From contig JACQUA010000375.1 of assembly GCA_016210565.1 (NCBI GenBank), positions 1-56,507 of the forward strand: DNA of 56,507 nt, given 5' to 3'. Shown here in pieces: positions 7,901 to 16,263 of this stretch. Within the stretch, counting starts at the first letter, position 1. Every line of letters starts with the position of its first letter. The notes under the pieces are model-generated. The model did no database searches. It was not told the origin of the DNA and worked only from the letters and a program-made list of their open reading frames with translations. This DNA comes from Chloroflexota bacterium. Lineage in GTDB: Bacteria; Chloroflexota; Dehalococcoidia; JACQUA01. The position numbers were made by a program, and so were the translations under genes.

Positions 7901-8721
7901 CGTTGTCTCTTCCACTGGAGAAATTCATTTTCAGGAACGTTGATAATCACTTTCCATCGTGCAATGTATTTGCCCTTTAGTTCTGACAGGGTATCGAGCG
8001 GTGCATACCTGGTGCTCATGCTCCCGAGCAAGATTTCAATTGCTTTGTCTGACTCTAAGCCCAGTGTCTCAATAAGATACCCCAACCGCTGGCTGGCTGC
8101 CCGGTTGCCATTGCGGCGAGAATATTCCGCGATTCTCGCTAAGTCGAGGTCGTCACGCCCGTACCATAACGCTTTGGCTATCTCGGATACTCCACCGCAA
8201 TACCTCATGTGATCCAGGCAGTCCACGATGGTCTTCTCGGGTTCTGAGATGTTCACCTGGTTTCCATCGATGGCGATTTGCCTGAATCCGAAGAATTTTC
8301 GCTCCGACACATTGACCAGGCGGTAGGTCACGCCTGAAATCTTCAGGGAAGACCTCAGTTTTCTACGGGTAGATACGATGAATACTGTCCGGCTCATCTG
8401 CTCGGTGTAGCCATAATAATTCAAGGCGCTGCGAAACCCGATGTAATACGGCTCGATGAGATAAGAAGCGATGATGAATTCATGTTCGGTCCACTCTCTT
8501 TCTCGCCCGGCTTCAAACGGCAGTATGAGGTACTTACCTTTTTCAAGACGCTGAAGCCATCCCCGTCTAGCGAGCGTCGATAATAGTTCGCGCAAGCGGC
8601 GATCGCTGCTACCATAAGCTTTGACGGCATCTTCATAGGTAAAGATTCGCTTTCCCTGACGGATTATTACCGTCAGCAGGTCACTTCCAGTCTTGCCAAG
8701 AGTTCTAACGGTATCTGACAT
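7897..8721 (-). CDS. AbiEi-type antitoxin / transcriptional regulator
   Basis: Partner of the AbiEii gene, predicted to repress the operon and neutralise the toxin. It is 274 residues from the chosen start. The N-terminal winged helix spans about 10-70 (DLLTVIIRQGKRIFTYEDAV, then RRLRELLSTLARRGWLQRL-EKGKYLILP). The body contains IASYLIEPYYIGFRSALNYYG and SEPEKTIVDCLD, both typical of AbiEi_4 proteins. The ATG at 8721 is preferred over one 66 bases upstream because GGAAGGTG lies just before it and a TGC-TATAAT promoter lies 23 bases upstream, inside the longer reading. The gene overlaps the toxin by four bases. Antitoxin first, toxin second is the standard order. Confidence 0.87.
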   Translation of the reverse strand: MSDTVRTLGKTGSDLLTVIIRQGKRIFTYEDAVKAYGSSDRRLRELLSTLARRGWLQRLEKGKYLILPFEAGREREWTEHEFIIASYLIEPYYIGFRSALNYYGYTEQMSRTVFIVSTRRKLRSSLKISGVTYRLVNVSERKFFGFRQIAIDGNQVNISEPEKTIVDCLDHMRYCGGVSEIAKALWYGRDDLDLARIAEYSRRNGNRAASQRLGYLIETLGLESDKAIEILLGSMSTRYAPLDTLSELKGKYIARWKVIINVPENEFLQWKRQR

Positions 8722-8743
8722 GATTATCACCTTCCAGGCGATT

Positions 8744-8773
8744 ATTATAGCAAAAAACGTCACACCCGACCAA
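8744..8773 (-). promoter_or_regulatory. Promoter of the AbiE operon
   Basis: On the minus strand TGC-TATAAT (8744-8752), with a weak TTGGTC -35 (8768-8773, 18-bp spacer). It ends about 23 bases upstream of the antitoxin ATG. Confidence 0.65.
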
Positions 8774-8930
8774 AGTTCTTGCCGCATGGCAATACCGGGT
8801 ATATCGCGCCGTTTGGCAGGTACTCGAACCCTGCAAACGTTGCCTGTTAGATTTTCAGACCGAAGGTCAACTCGAAGTCCCTGGCCGTTTTACCTATTGA
8901 TACCCCGTGTCCACCAAGACCAATCTTGAT

Positions 8931-8979
8931 GGCAGAGCGTCCCGATGGCATCGGGGAGGTCCGGCATCGAATCCCCCCC
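8931..8979 (+). repeat. tRNA-like remnant (anticodon to T arm)
   Basis: GGCAGAGCG, TCCCGATGGCATCGGGG, AGGTC, then CGGCATCGAATCCCCCC: this reads as the D-arm end, an anticodon arm with GGC, the variable region and a damaged T arm. No acceptor 5' strand is present. It is preceded by ACCAATCTTG (8919-8928), the same ten bases that span the end of the intact tRNA-Ala (6594-6603). Confidence 0.65.
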
Positions 8980-9049
8980 AAGTTCTTGTTCCTCCCGCCC
9001 CCAGGGTAGCCCCTTGTCCTTCGTATAGTGCATGGTCTACAATTGCTCG

Positions 9050-9763
9050 ATGAAGAAAGACACGATATCAGCCATACGACAAGAGCTAAAACAGCAAGCG
9101 GATACAGGGACCGGGGAAAGCGTTCAGGCGTTTTTCAAAGAAAAGGTCACTGCGTACGGAGTGAAGACGGCAACTGTGATAAAGATTGCCAGGAAGTATC
9201 TTAAAGAAATAAAGCCTCTGGGCAAAAGGGAGATATTCAAGTTATCCGGGGAGTTGCTGAAATCGGATTACATTGAAGAAGCATTTATCGCTTTTGAATG
9301 GGCTTACCGGCTACGCGACGAATACGAACCGGGCGATTTTGTCGTATTTGAAAGGTGGCTCAAGGGGTATGTCAACAATTGGGCTAAATGCGACTCTCTG
9401 TGCAATCACACAATCGGCTCATTCGTTGAAAAATATCCCCGGTATATTGCTAACCTCAAGGGCTGGGCCGGGTCAGAAAACCGGTGGCTCAGGCGCGCCG
9501 CGGCAGTGACGCTCATCGTCCCGGCTAAACGGGGAAAATTCCTGAAGGATACGTTCGAAATAGCCGATATCTTACTGCAGGACAAAGATGACCTGGTGCA
9601 GAAAGGCTACGGCTGGATGCTTAAAGAAGCCAGCCGGATGCACCGTGACGAAGTATTTGATTATGTGCTGAGGAACCGTAGGCTCATTCCCAGGACAGCA
9701 CTTAGATACGCGATCGAGAAAATGCCAGAGGACTCGAGGCGTCTGGCTATGGAAAAGAACTGA
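9050..9763 (+). CDS. AlkD-like DNA alkylation repair protein
   Basis: HEAT-repeat protein related to DNA glycosylase AlkD, which excises bulky or cationic alkylated bases. It is about 237 residues. Supporting blocks are the N-terminal GVKTATVIKIARKYLKEI, then EEAFIAFEWAYRL, and the family signature NNWAKCDSLCNHTIGSF (usually W-D-x-C-D-x-L), followed by LRRAAAVTLIVPAKRG and QKGYGWMLKEASR. The central Trp/Asp region that contacts DNA is retained. Start is unclear: ATG at 9050 or ATG at 9032, neither with a ribosome-binding site. It is monocistronic between the AbiE patch and a small membrane protein. Base use is less GC-rich than the catabolic genes downstream. Confidence 0.85.
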   Translation: MKKDTISAIRQELKQQADTGTGESVQAFFKEKVTAYGVKTATVIKIARKYLKEIKPLGKREIFKLSGELLKSDYIEEAFIAFEWAYRLRDEYEPGDFVVFERWLKGYVNNWAKCDSLCNHTIGSFVEKYPRYIANLKGWAGSENRWLRRAAAVTLIVPAKRGKFLKDTFEIADILLQDKDDLVQKGYGWMLKEASRMHRDEVFDYVLRNRRLIPRTALRYAIEKMPEDSRRLAMEKN

Positions 9764-9971
9764 GAGCAAAGGCCGGCTCAAGAGTCCTAACCGTTGATCC
9801 CTGAGCTTCAGCACGCGTGGACACAAGGCAAGACTTCTTCCAGGACCTTCACCGTCGTCCGATGGGCCTTCACTTGCTTTACAATCCGGTGAGAGTGTTG
9901 CCGCCGGCAATATTGTGTCACTGACCACTGCCTCGCACGAACGCCTGCAAAGGCGGAAAGGAGTCCGGAGT

Positions 9972-10427
9972 ATGAGTGTGAACCAGGGCATTTCCAGCCA
10001 GGGCAGTCCCGCGGCCATCCCGAACGAAATCCGCGGTTGGAACTGGGGGGCATGCCTGCTGACGTGGATCTGGGCTATCGTCTATGCCCCGCCAAAGTGG
10101 ATAATCATAGCCTTCCTGCCCCAGGTCCTTCCCATCCCTTTGTATATCGGTTTAATGGCGGCAACGGCGATTTTCGGTGCGGGCGTCTTAGCCGCCTTTT
10201 ACCTCCTGAGCGGGGTGCTCTCGGTGGGGGGGCAGATGGCGATAAATGTCGTCTTCGGGAAGAAGGGTTCCGGCTGGGCCTGGCGGAGCAAAAAATGGGA
10301 GAGCGTTGAGCACTTCAAAAGGACACAGAGGACATGGAAGATATGGGGGATAGTGGCGGCGGGCGTCGGCCTTGCGCTTTTCACATTCATTATTGTTGCC
10401 ATGTTGATGAGCGGATCGTGGTTGTAA
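9972..10427 (+). CDS. Small membrane protein of unknown function
   Basis: 151 residues. The N-terminal soluble stretch is followed by GWNWGACLLTWIWAIVYA and three hydrophobic segments (about 25-43, 48-88, 120-145), and a short cytoplasmic loop rich in Lys/Trp (GKKGSGWAWRSKKWES). Proteins with an EIRGWNWGA start followed by membrane helices are common in Chloroflexi and clostridia and are often labelled ribonuclease G without evidence. ATG at 9972 was chosen because AAAGGAGT lies just upstream. No function can be given. Confidence 0.75.
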   Translation: MSVNQGISSQGSPAAIPNEIRGWNWGACLLTWIWAIVYAPPKWIIIAFLPQVLPIPLYIGLMAATAIFGAGVLAAFYLLSGVLSVGGQMAINVVFGKKGSGWAWRSKKWESVEHFKRTQRTWKIWGIVAAGVGLALFTFIIVAMLMSGSWL

Positions 10428-10461
10428 CGGCCCGCAAGTATCAGATCAGGGGTGTAACGGG

Positions 10462-10491
10462 TTGACGGTCGCCTGCGATTCGTAATAAGAT
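10462..10491 (+). promoter_or_regulatory. Candidate promoter of the molybdenum hydroxylase operon
   Basis: TTGACG (10462-10467), 18-bp spacer, TAAGAT (10486-10491). This would give a leader of about 150 bases before the small subunit gene; that leader holds a palindrome (ACAGGCGGGACGCCTGT, near 10612). Confidence 0.4.
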
Positions 10492-10647
10492 ACCTGGCAT
10501 GATGATAGGAAAGGAGATGCCGACCACCGTACGGGCACGTTGCATGTGCCCCATGTCCAGGTGGCCGGGTTGCCGGCTGCTTTGTCGGGTCTGGCGCTGG
10601 TACAGCCCTCACAGGCGGGACGCCTGTGCCACCGTGTTTGACAGACT

Positions 10648-11130
10648 ATGAGAACAATCACGCTTGACGTCAACGGGTCCCGGTTTGAACTGCAGGTCCA
10701 GGAAACGGCTGCGCTGGCCGAGGTGCTCAGAGAAGACCTGGGTTTGACCGGGACCAAGATCATGTGCAACGACGGGGAGTGTGGGGCCTGCACGGTACTG
10801 ATAGACGGTAGGCCCATGCTGTCCTGCATGATCCTGGCCACGGACGCCGAAGGTACGGACATCCTGACCATAGAGGGTCTGGCCGACCCGGTTACCGGCA
10901 ACCTGCATCCCATCCAGCAGGCCTTTGTGGAGAAGAGCGGGATGCAGTGCGGCGTCTGTACGCCGGGGATGATCCTCTCGGCCAAGGCCCTGCTCGACGA
11001 AAACCATGATCCCACCGAGCAGGACGTCAGGGAGGCCCTTGCCGGCAACCTCTGCCGCTGCGGCAACTACCGCCGGATAGCCGAGTGCGTGCTGGCCGCG
11101 GCCGGAATGATGAACGGGGGGGCGACGTGA
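10648..11130 (+). CDS. Molybdenum hydroxylase small subunit (2x[2Fe-2S])
   Basis: Electron-transfer subunit of a xanthine dehydrogenase/4-hydroxybenzoyl-CoA reductase family enzyme. It is 160 residues, the normal length. The plant-type 2Fe-2S ligands are Cys40, Cys45, Cys48 and Cys60 (MCNDGECGACTVLIDG). The second cluster uses Cys101, Cys104, Cys136 and Cys138 (QCGVCTPGM and GNLCRCGNYRRI). It is first in a three-gene operon and its TGA overlaps the GTG of the large subunit (GTGA). The gene order small-large-FAD differs from the FAD-small-large order of CO dehydrogenase. No strong ribosome-binding site before the ATG. Assignment is secure; substrate is not known. Confidence 0.94.
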   Translation: MRTITLDVNGSRFELQVQETAALAEVLREDLGLTGTKIMCNDGECGACTVLIDGRPMLSCMILATDAEGTDILTIEGLADPVTGNLHPIQQAFVEKSGMQCGVCTPGMILSAKALLDENHDPTEQDVREALAGNLCRCGNYRRIAECVLAAAGMMNGGAT

Positions 11131-13478
11131 CGGGCCAGTTCGCCGTTCTGGGGAAAAGCTTCCCGCGAAAAGACGCCATCGAAAAAGTTACCGGACGGGC
11201 CAGGAGCGTGGCGGACATGCGGCTGCCGGGCATGCTGCACGCCGCATTCCTGCGAAGCCCCCATGCCCATGCCCGGATCAAAAGCATAGACACCTCCAGA
11301 GCCGAGGCGCTGCCCGGAGTAAAGTGCGTTCTAACGTACCGGAACGTGCCCAGGGTCCATCCCCTGAAGAAGTTGGAATACCTTCTCGGTGACACCGTGC
11401 ACCGTCCGGGAGAAGAAGTGGCGGCGGTGGCCGCACTGACCGCGGAGATAGCCCGAGAGGCGCTGAGGCTCATTGAAGTAGAATACGAAGTCCTGCCGCC
11501 GGTAGTCGATTTCGAAGAGGCGGCGAGGCCGGGGGCTCCCCTGGCCTACCAGGAATACGGCAGCAACATCTGGCATGGCACCGAGCAGGTGCGGATACCG
11601 AGGCTGGGTGAAGACGGCTGGCTGCGCCTGGAAGTAGGCGATGTGGAGAAAGGATTCGCCGCCGCGGACTACATACTGGACGCCACCTGCAAGACCCCGA
11701 TTCAATACAACTGTTCCCCGGCGCCGCGGGCCGTTCTCTGCGAGTGGACCGGCGACCGGCTCACCTGCTGGGCGGAAACCCAGTTGCCGTTGTGGGCCTG
11801 GCAGGACCTGGCCCGGACCCTGGGCATCCCCCAATCGAACGTCCGGCTGATCTCCAGCTACACCGTGGGAGGGTATGGCGGCAAGAAGCCCGAGAAGACG
11901 GCCACCCTGGCAGCCATCATGGCCAGGAGGACCGGCCGCCCGGTCAGGGCGGTCTTCAGCCGCGCCGAAGACTTCATCGGGACCCACCACCGCATCAACT
12001 ACCGCAACTACAACCGGATCGGGGTCAAGAAAGACGGGACCATAACGGCCATGCACAGCCGGATAATCGCCAACTGGGGCAGCGATACCACCGAACATTA
12101 CGTCTGCCAGGCTTCGGCTCTGGTCAACGCCTGCACCATGCTCTACCGGTGGCGGAACTCCAGGGCCGAGACTTGCGGGGTACTGACCAATACCCTCGGC
12201 TACGGCGCCATGAACGGCTTCGGCGACCCCGAAGCGATATTCGGCATCGAGCTGCTTATCGATCAGGCCGCCGAAAAAATCGACATGGACCCGGTCGCGT
12301 TCAGGCTCCGGAACTGCATGCGGTATGGGGACAAGGCCATGCCCCAGGACCGGGTGCTGAACGGCCCGGTAAAATGGGGAATCCTCGGGCCGGACCTGGA
12401 CAGTTTTCCCGAGCTGATACAGAAATGCGCGGAGGCGGCCCGCTGGAAGGAAAAGTGGCGGGGATGGCGGACGCCGATGGCCGTCGAGGGATACCGCAAA
12501 AGGGGGATCGGCATAGCCATAGGCATGCATCACACCAGGTTCTGGCCCTGCTCGGCCATCGTCAAGATGAACCAGGACGGCACGGCCAACGTCCTTTCCG
12601 GCGCGGTGGAGATGGGGCAGGGCTATGGCACGGCCATCGCCCAGGTGGTGGCGGAGACGCTGGGAATCAGGTACGAAGACGTCAGTCCGGTGCTGGCGGA
12701 CACCGCGGTGACCCCGGCCGCCCGGGGAAACGTGGCGAGCACCGGGGTATCCAGCGCCGTGAACGCCGCCAAGCTCGCCGCCGAACAGGTGAAGCGCAAG
12801 CTGTTCGAGCTGGCCGCGCCGGGACTCGACGCCTCCGTGGATAACCTGGAAGCGAGGAACGGCAACATCTACGTCAAAGGAACGGACCGGGCGGTGAGCA
12901 TCGCCGATATCTGCGCGGCGGCCTTTCAGATCACCGGCGCCGCCAACAACCCGCCCGCCGAGGCCATCAGGGATGAAAAGACAGGGCAGGTCATCTACTC
13001 CTTCGCTGCTGCGGCCACTATCGCCGAGGTCGAAGTGGACACGGAAACCGGCAGGGTCGACGTGCTCCGGATAACCTCGGGCCATGATTGCGGCAGGGCG
13101 ATAAACCCGGTCATTATCGAGAACCAGATAGATCTGGGACTGACCATGGCCGCCGGGTGGGCGCGGACCGAGGAATACGTTATCGACCCCAGGACCGGAA
13201 TCATCCTGAACCCCAATCTCCTCGATTACAAGCTTCTGACGTTTCAGGACGTGCCGGAGAACGGCAACGTCGGGAGAATCGTCGTGGAAAGGCCCTGCGC
13301 CTGGGGTCCCTACGGCGCCAAGGGGTTCAGCGAGACGGCGTTCGTCGCGCTGGCCCCGGCCATAGCCAATGCGATATACAATGCCACGGGCGTGAGGATT
13401 TCTGACATGCCGTTTACCCCGGCAAACGTTCTCAGGGTGATAGAAAGGACCAGGCCCGGTGGGCGAAACAGTTCGTAG
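11127..13478 (+). CDS. Molybdenum hydroxylase large (molybdopterin) subunit
   Basis: Catalytic subunit carrying the molybdenum cofactor, about 783 residues. GTG at 11127 is chosen because it overlaps the previous stop in GTGA and removes a non-homologous N-terminal extension. After DAIEKVTGRARSVADMRLPG (typical start) come SSYTVGGYGGKKPEKTA, the molybdopterin-binding VEMGQGYGTAIAQVVAETLG, and a C-terminal WGPYGAKGFSETA, where the Glu is the expected base. The CO-dehydrogenase active loop AYRxxxR is replaced by GYGAMNGFGDPEA, so this is not a CO dehydrogenase. Context with CoA-transferases and UbiD enzymes suggests an aromatic or heteroaromatic acid-CoA, as for 4-hydroxybenzoyl-CoA reductase; that is inference. 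Confidence 0.92.
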   Translation: MTGQFAVLGKSFPRKDAIEKVTGRARSVADMRLPGMLHAAFLRSPHAHARIKSIDTSRAEALPGVKCVLTYRNVPRVHPLKKLEYLLGDTVHRPGEEVAAVAALTAEIAREALRLIEVEYEVLPPVVDFEEAARPGAPLAYQEYGSNIWHGTEQVRIPRLGEDGWLRLEVGDVEKGFAAADYILDATCKTPIQYNCSPAPRAVLCEWTGDRLTCWAETQLPLWAWQDLARTLGIPQSNVRLISSYTVGGYGGKKPEKTATLAAIMARRTGRPVRAVFSRAEDFIGTHHRINYRNYNRIGVKKDGTITAMHSRIIANWGSDTTEHYVCQASALVNACTMLYRWRNSRAETCGVLTNTLGYGAMNGFGDPEAIFGIELLIDQAAEKIDMDPVAFRLRNCMRYGDKAMPQDRVLNGPVKWGILGPDLDSFPELIQKCAEAARWKEKWRGWRTPMAVEGYRKRGIGIAIGMHHTRFWPCSAIVKMNQDGTANVLSGAVEMGQGYGTAIAQVVAETLGIRYEDVSPVLADTAVTPAARGNVASTGVSSAVNAAKLAAEQVKRKLFELAAPGLDASVDNLEARNGNIYVKGTDRAVSIADICAAAFQITGAANNPPAEAIRDEKTGQVIYSFAAAATIAEVEVDTETGRVDVLRITSGHDCGRAINPVIIENQIDLGLTMAAGWARTEEYVIDPRTGIILNPNLLDYKLLTFQDVPENGNVGRIVVERPCAWGPYGAKGFSETAFVALAPAIANAIYNATGVRISDMPFTPANVLRVIERTRPGGRNSS

Positions 13479-14712
13479 ACTGAATGACGCGAGAGAAATT
13501 GAACAGTCCCTGCAGTGGCTGGCCAGGCACTTCGATAGACCGGCCCGGCCCGAATTCCGTGACGCCCGGACGGTGGACGAGGCGGTGTCCCTGCTCAGCA
13601 AGCACGGGCAAGGGGCAAAGCTGCTGGCCGGGGGCATCGACCTGCTCGGGCTGATGAAGAACCGGGTGCTGATGCCGGCAGTGGTGGTTAACGTAAAGAA
13701 GATCCCTGGTCTGCATTACATAACGGAGACCCCCGGCGGGCTGGCACTGGGCGCCCTGACCAGGATCAACGACATCGAAAGGTCCCCGCTGGTAAAGACC
13801 CGTTATCCCATCCTGGTCGAGGCCGCCCATTCCGTGGCCTCGCCGCAAATCAGGAACATGGCCACCCTCGGGGGTAATCTTTGCCAGGAGGTGAGGTGCT
13901 GGTACTACCGGCGACCGCCGGATACCGGGATTTCCTTCGATTGCCGGCGAAAAAGCGGGGACAGCCCCTGCTATGCGATTGCCGGCGAAAACCAGTATCA
14001 TGCCATTATCGGTGGGAATCAATCAACCATGCGCCGATGGCGCACCATGAGCGATGAAAATGTCATTTTGAGCGAAGACGAGCGCAGTCCCGATAGAATC
14101 GGGAGAGTCGAAGAATCCTTCGCTGCGCTCAGGACAAGTTCTTTGGAAGGGGTGGGGACTAAAGACCCTTCGCCTGCCCCTTCGCTGTGCTCAGGGCTTC
14201 GGCTCAGGGTGACATCTTCTGAGCAATGCTTCGCTGTGTGTCCATCGGACATGGCGACTGTGCTGCTGGCCCTGGACGCCGGGATAAGGACCGTTGATAC
14301 CGGCGGAGGACGTCTGATTCCCCTCGGGGAATTCTATACCGCCTTCGGCAACGTGCTGTCACCTGAGGAAATCGTGACGGCCGTCGAGGTCCCGCGGGTC
14401 ATGCCGGGGGCCAGGCAGCGGTTTATCAAGTTCCGGCTGAGGAAGGCCATCGACTTCGCGATGGTCAGCGTGGCGTCCGTGGTGACAGAGGAAGACGGCG
14501 TTGTCATCCGGGCCCGGATCGTGCTGGGAGGGGTCTCCCCGGCGCCATACCGGGCAGTCCAGGCGGAAGAGGTTCTAACAGGCAACAAGCTGACGGACGA
14601 CCTGGCGGCTTCCGCCGCCAGGTCGGCGGTGCGCGACGCCAGGCCCTTGAGCAAGAACGGCTACAAAGTGCCCATGGTGGAGACCCTGGTCAAAAGGGCC
14701 CTGCTGGAATAG
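13459..14712 (+). CDS. Molybdenum hydroxylase FAD subunit with in-frame repeat insertion
   Basis: FAD-binding subunit, 417 residues, about 70 longer than expected. GTG start overlaps the large-subunit stop by 20 bases. FAD motifs are LLAGGIDLLG (55-64) and ATLGGNLCQ (135-143). A Cys-containing loop (C142, C147, C162, C171; RCWYYRR) resembles the extra 4Fe-4S loop of 4-hydroxybenzoyl-CoA reductase beta subunits. Homology is then interrupted after YHAIIGG by residues 187-256, a translated copy of repeat family R1 (14017-14226), and resumes at CFAVCPSDMATVLLALDA. The insert is exactly in frame with no stop. Whether the protein still folds is unknown. Confidence 0.88.
   Translation: MGETVRRLNDAREIEQSLQWLARHFDRPARPEFRDARTVDEAVSLLSKHGQGAKLLAGGIDLLGLMKNRVLMPAVVVNVKKIPGLHYITETPGGLALGALTRINDIERSPLVKTRYPILVEAAHSVASPQIRNMATLGGNLCQEVRCWYYRRPPDTGISFDCRRKSGDSPCYAIAGENQYHAIIGGNQSTMRRWRTMSDENVILSEDERSPDRIGRVEESFAALRTSSLEGVGTKDPSPAPSLCSGLRLRVTSSEQCFAVCPSDMATVLLALDAGIRTVDTGGGRLIPLGEFYTAFGNVLSPEEIVTAVEVPRVMPGARQRFIKFRLRKAIDFAMVSVASVVTEEDGVVIRARIVLGGVSPAPYRAVQAEEVLTGNKLTDDLAASAARSAVRDARPLSKNGYKVPMVETLVKRALLE
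14017..14226 (+). repeat. Family R1 repeat inserted inside a coding sequence (copy B)
   Basis: Starts AATCAATCAACCATGCGCC and ends GGCTCAGGGTGACATCTTCTGAGCAA, the same ends and order of boxes as the intergenic copies, on the plus strand. It is 210 bases, a multiple of three, so the FAD-subunit frame is kept. It also holds an internal CCCGATAGAATCGGG palindrome not seen in copies A or C. Confidence 0.85.
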
Positions 14713-14732
14713 CCCGCGTTGCCCGATACCCA

Positions 14733-14867
14733 GTAGGGTGGGTTAAGTCCCGATGGCAATCGGGACGAACCCACCGTGCTGGAGGTTGGAAGCTGGATGT
14801 AGGAGTCAGGAGCGTGGTGGTTTCGCGCCCCGATTGCGTCGGGACGGTTAACCACCCTACGTCGTTG
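14733..14867. repeat. Dispersed repeat, family R3 (GTAGGGTGGGTTAAG) copy
   Basis: GTAGGGTGGGTTAAG followed by TCCCGATGGCAATCGGGA and CGAACCCACC, and a second, inverted half ending ACCACCCTAC. Related copies lie at 28511-28795, 47095-47275 and 49557-49620. The remaining spacer to 14940 shows a run GAAAGCTGAAAGCTGACTGC and nothing else. Confidence 0.65.
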
Positions 14868-14940
14868 TGTCCAGCCGAAAGCTGAAAGCTGACTGCTGAT
14901 AGCTGTTAGCCTGAACAGGCTACAGAAAGGAGCTGTTGAC

Positions 14941-16086
14941 ATGAAGAAGCGTCTGTTAATCATGGCCACGGTGGTTGCTCTCCTCGGCGTCTTTGCCGCT
15001 TGCGCGGCGTCCGTTGCTCCCGCCCCGCCGGACGCGGTCCGCCCCGCTCCGGCAAAGGAAAGCGCCAGAGCGGAATGGGAAACGCGATGGTCTCAGGTGA
15101 TAGCGGCGGCCAGGCAGGAGGGAAAAGTTATGCTCTACGGGCAGGTGGGGCCGCTTTTCAAGCAGAGACTGGCCGAAGCCATGAAGGCATACGGAGTCGA
15201 GGTGGATACCCTTTCGGGGAAGTCCACCGAAATCGCCCAGAAATATCTCATGGAAAGGTCGGCCAACCTCTACCTCGCCGACGTGCTTTTCACTGGCACC
15301 AGCACCACCCTCACTTTGATCAAACCGAAAGGCGTCCTGGCTTCACTCAAACCCCATCTGATTTTGCCCGAAGTGCTCGATACAAAGGTCTGGCCGGAAG
15401 GGAGACTCCCCTTCCTGGATAGAGACCAGAACGTCCTGGCGCTCATCGCCGGGTACAACCGTTACGTGGCCATTAACACGGAACAGGTCAGGCAGCGGGA
15501 AATGGGCTATCCGGACCTGCTCGATCCCAGGTGGCGCGGGAAGATAACGATGTTCGATCCCTCCATGGGCGGCGCCGGGGGCAACTGGTTCGCCTTCCTT
15601 ATGGAAACCCTGGGCCGGGAAGCGGGCGAGAAGTACATGCGGGAGCTGGCCAGACAGGACATAGCCGTCACCAGAGACGCGCGCCTTCACGTGGAAACAA
15701 TGGCCAAAGGCAAGTACGCCTTTGCCATTGGGGCCGCCTACCAAAGCCTGCAGGAGTTCGCCCAGGCCGGGGCGCCCGTGGATTGGGCCAAGATGAAAGA
15801 GGGCGGCATGGTGACGCCTGGCCCGTTCACCGCCTCGTTGCCGGACAAGCCCGCCCATCCCAACGCGGCCATCTTGATGCTCAACTACCTGCTGACTAAG
15901 GAAGGGCAACTGGCTGCCAGCGAGGCCGCGGGCCTGCCCGCCATGAGACTCGACGCGCCGACGACCTATGTTATGCCCGGGGCCATCATACAGCCCGGTG
16001 AAAAAGTGGTCTGGACCCAGGAGGACTCCATACTGAGGGAACCCACCCTCTACCCCCTGGCCAGGGAGATTTTCAACATACGGTGA
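14941..16086 (+). CDS. Extracellular solute-binding lipoprotein 1 (family 1)
   Basis: Predicted periplasmic/surface binding lipoprotein of the iron/putrescine-like class (SBP_bac). It is 381 residues. A signal peptide ends with lipobox FAAC (Cys21). Blocks shared with the other copies are WSQVIAAARQEGKVMLYG, then PEVLDTKVWPEGRLPF, DARLHVETMAKGKYAFAIG and KPAHPNAAILMLNYLLTKEG. ATG is preceded by AAAGGAG. It is the only binding protein on the plus strand, 228 bp downstream of the FAD subunit gene, so it may follow the hydroxylase operon. No permease or ATPase is adjacent. Ligand unknown; organic acid is a guess from context. Confidence 0.88.
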   Translation: MKKRLLIMATVVALLGVFAACAASVAPAPPDAVRPAPAKESARAEWETRWSQVIAAARQEGKVMLYGQVGPLFKQRLAEAMKAYGVEVDTLSGKSTEIAQKYLMERSANLYLADVLFTGTSTTLTLIKPKGVLASLKPHLILPEVLDTKVWPEGRLPFLDRDQNVLALIAGYNRYVAINTEQVRQREMGYPDLLDPRWRGKITMFDPSMGGAGGNWFAFLMETLGREAGEKYMRELARQDIAVTRDARLHVETMAKGKYAFAIGAAYQSLQEFAQAGAPVDWAKMKEGGMVTPGPFTASLPDKPAHPNAAILMLNYLLTKEGQLAASEAAGLPAMRLDAPTTYVMPGAIIQPGEKVVWTQEDSILREPTLYPLAREIFNIR

Positions 16087-16129
16087 GAAAACCTCGTCCG
16101 CCGCGGGTTATTTTCGGAGCAAATGCCCA

Positions 16130-16148
16130 TGAGCATTTCCAATGCTCA
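16130..16148. other. Short perfect inverted repeat
   Basis: TGAGCAT-TTCCA-ATGCTCA lies in the 177-bp gap between the two convergent genes ending at 16086 and 16264. It has no following T-run on either strand, so a role as terminator is uncertain. No gene seen in the gap. Confidence 0.35.
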
Positions 16149-16263
16149 CCACGAAGCATGAAAAAGACCGCGCAGGCACAGACTGCGCCCCCCGGTTATC
16201 TTCAGACTAACGCCCATGAGCTGCGCTCACAAACGCAGGTATGAAAAGGGCTATTTCCGGGGA

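Noticed and set aside
11127..13478. Aerobic CO dehydrogenase large subunit
   Set aside because: The AYRxxxR active loop is missing and the gene order differs.
11331..13637. Long minus-strand frame opposite the molybdenum hydroxylase
   Set aside because: High GC keeps antisense frames open; the plus-strand frame has all cofactor motifs.
16130..16148. Bidirectional terminator between convergent genes
   Set aside because: Only a 7-bp stem and no T-run on either strand.
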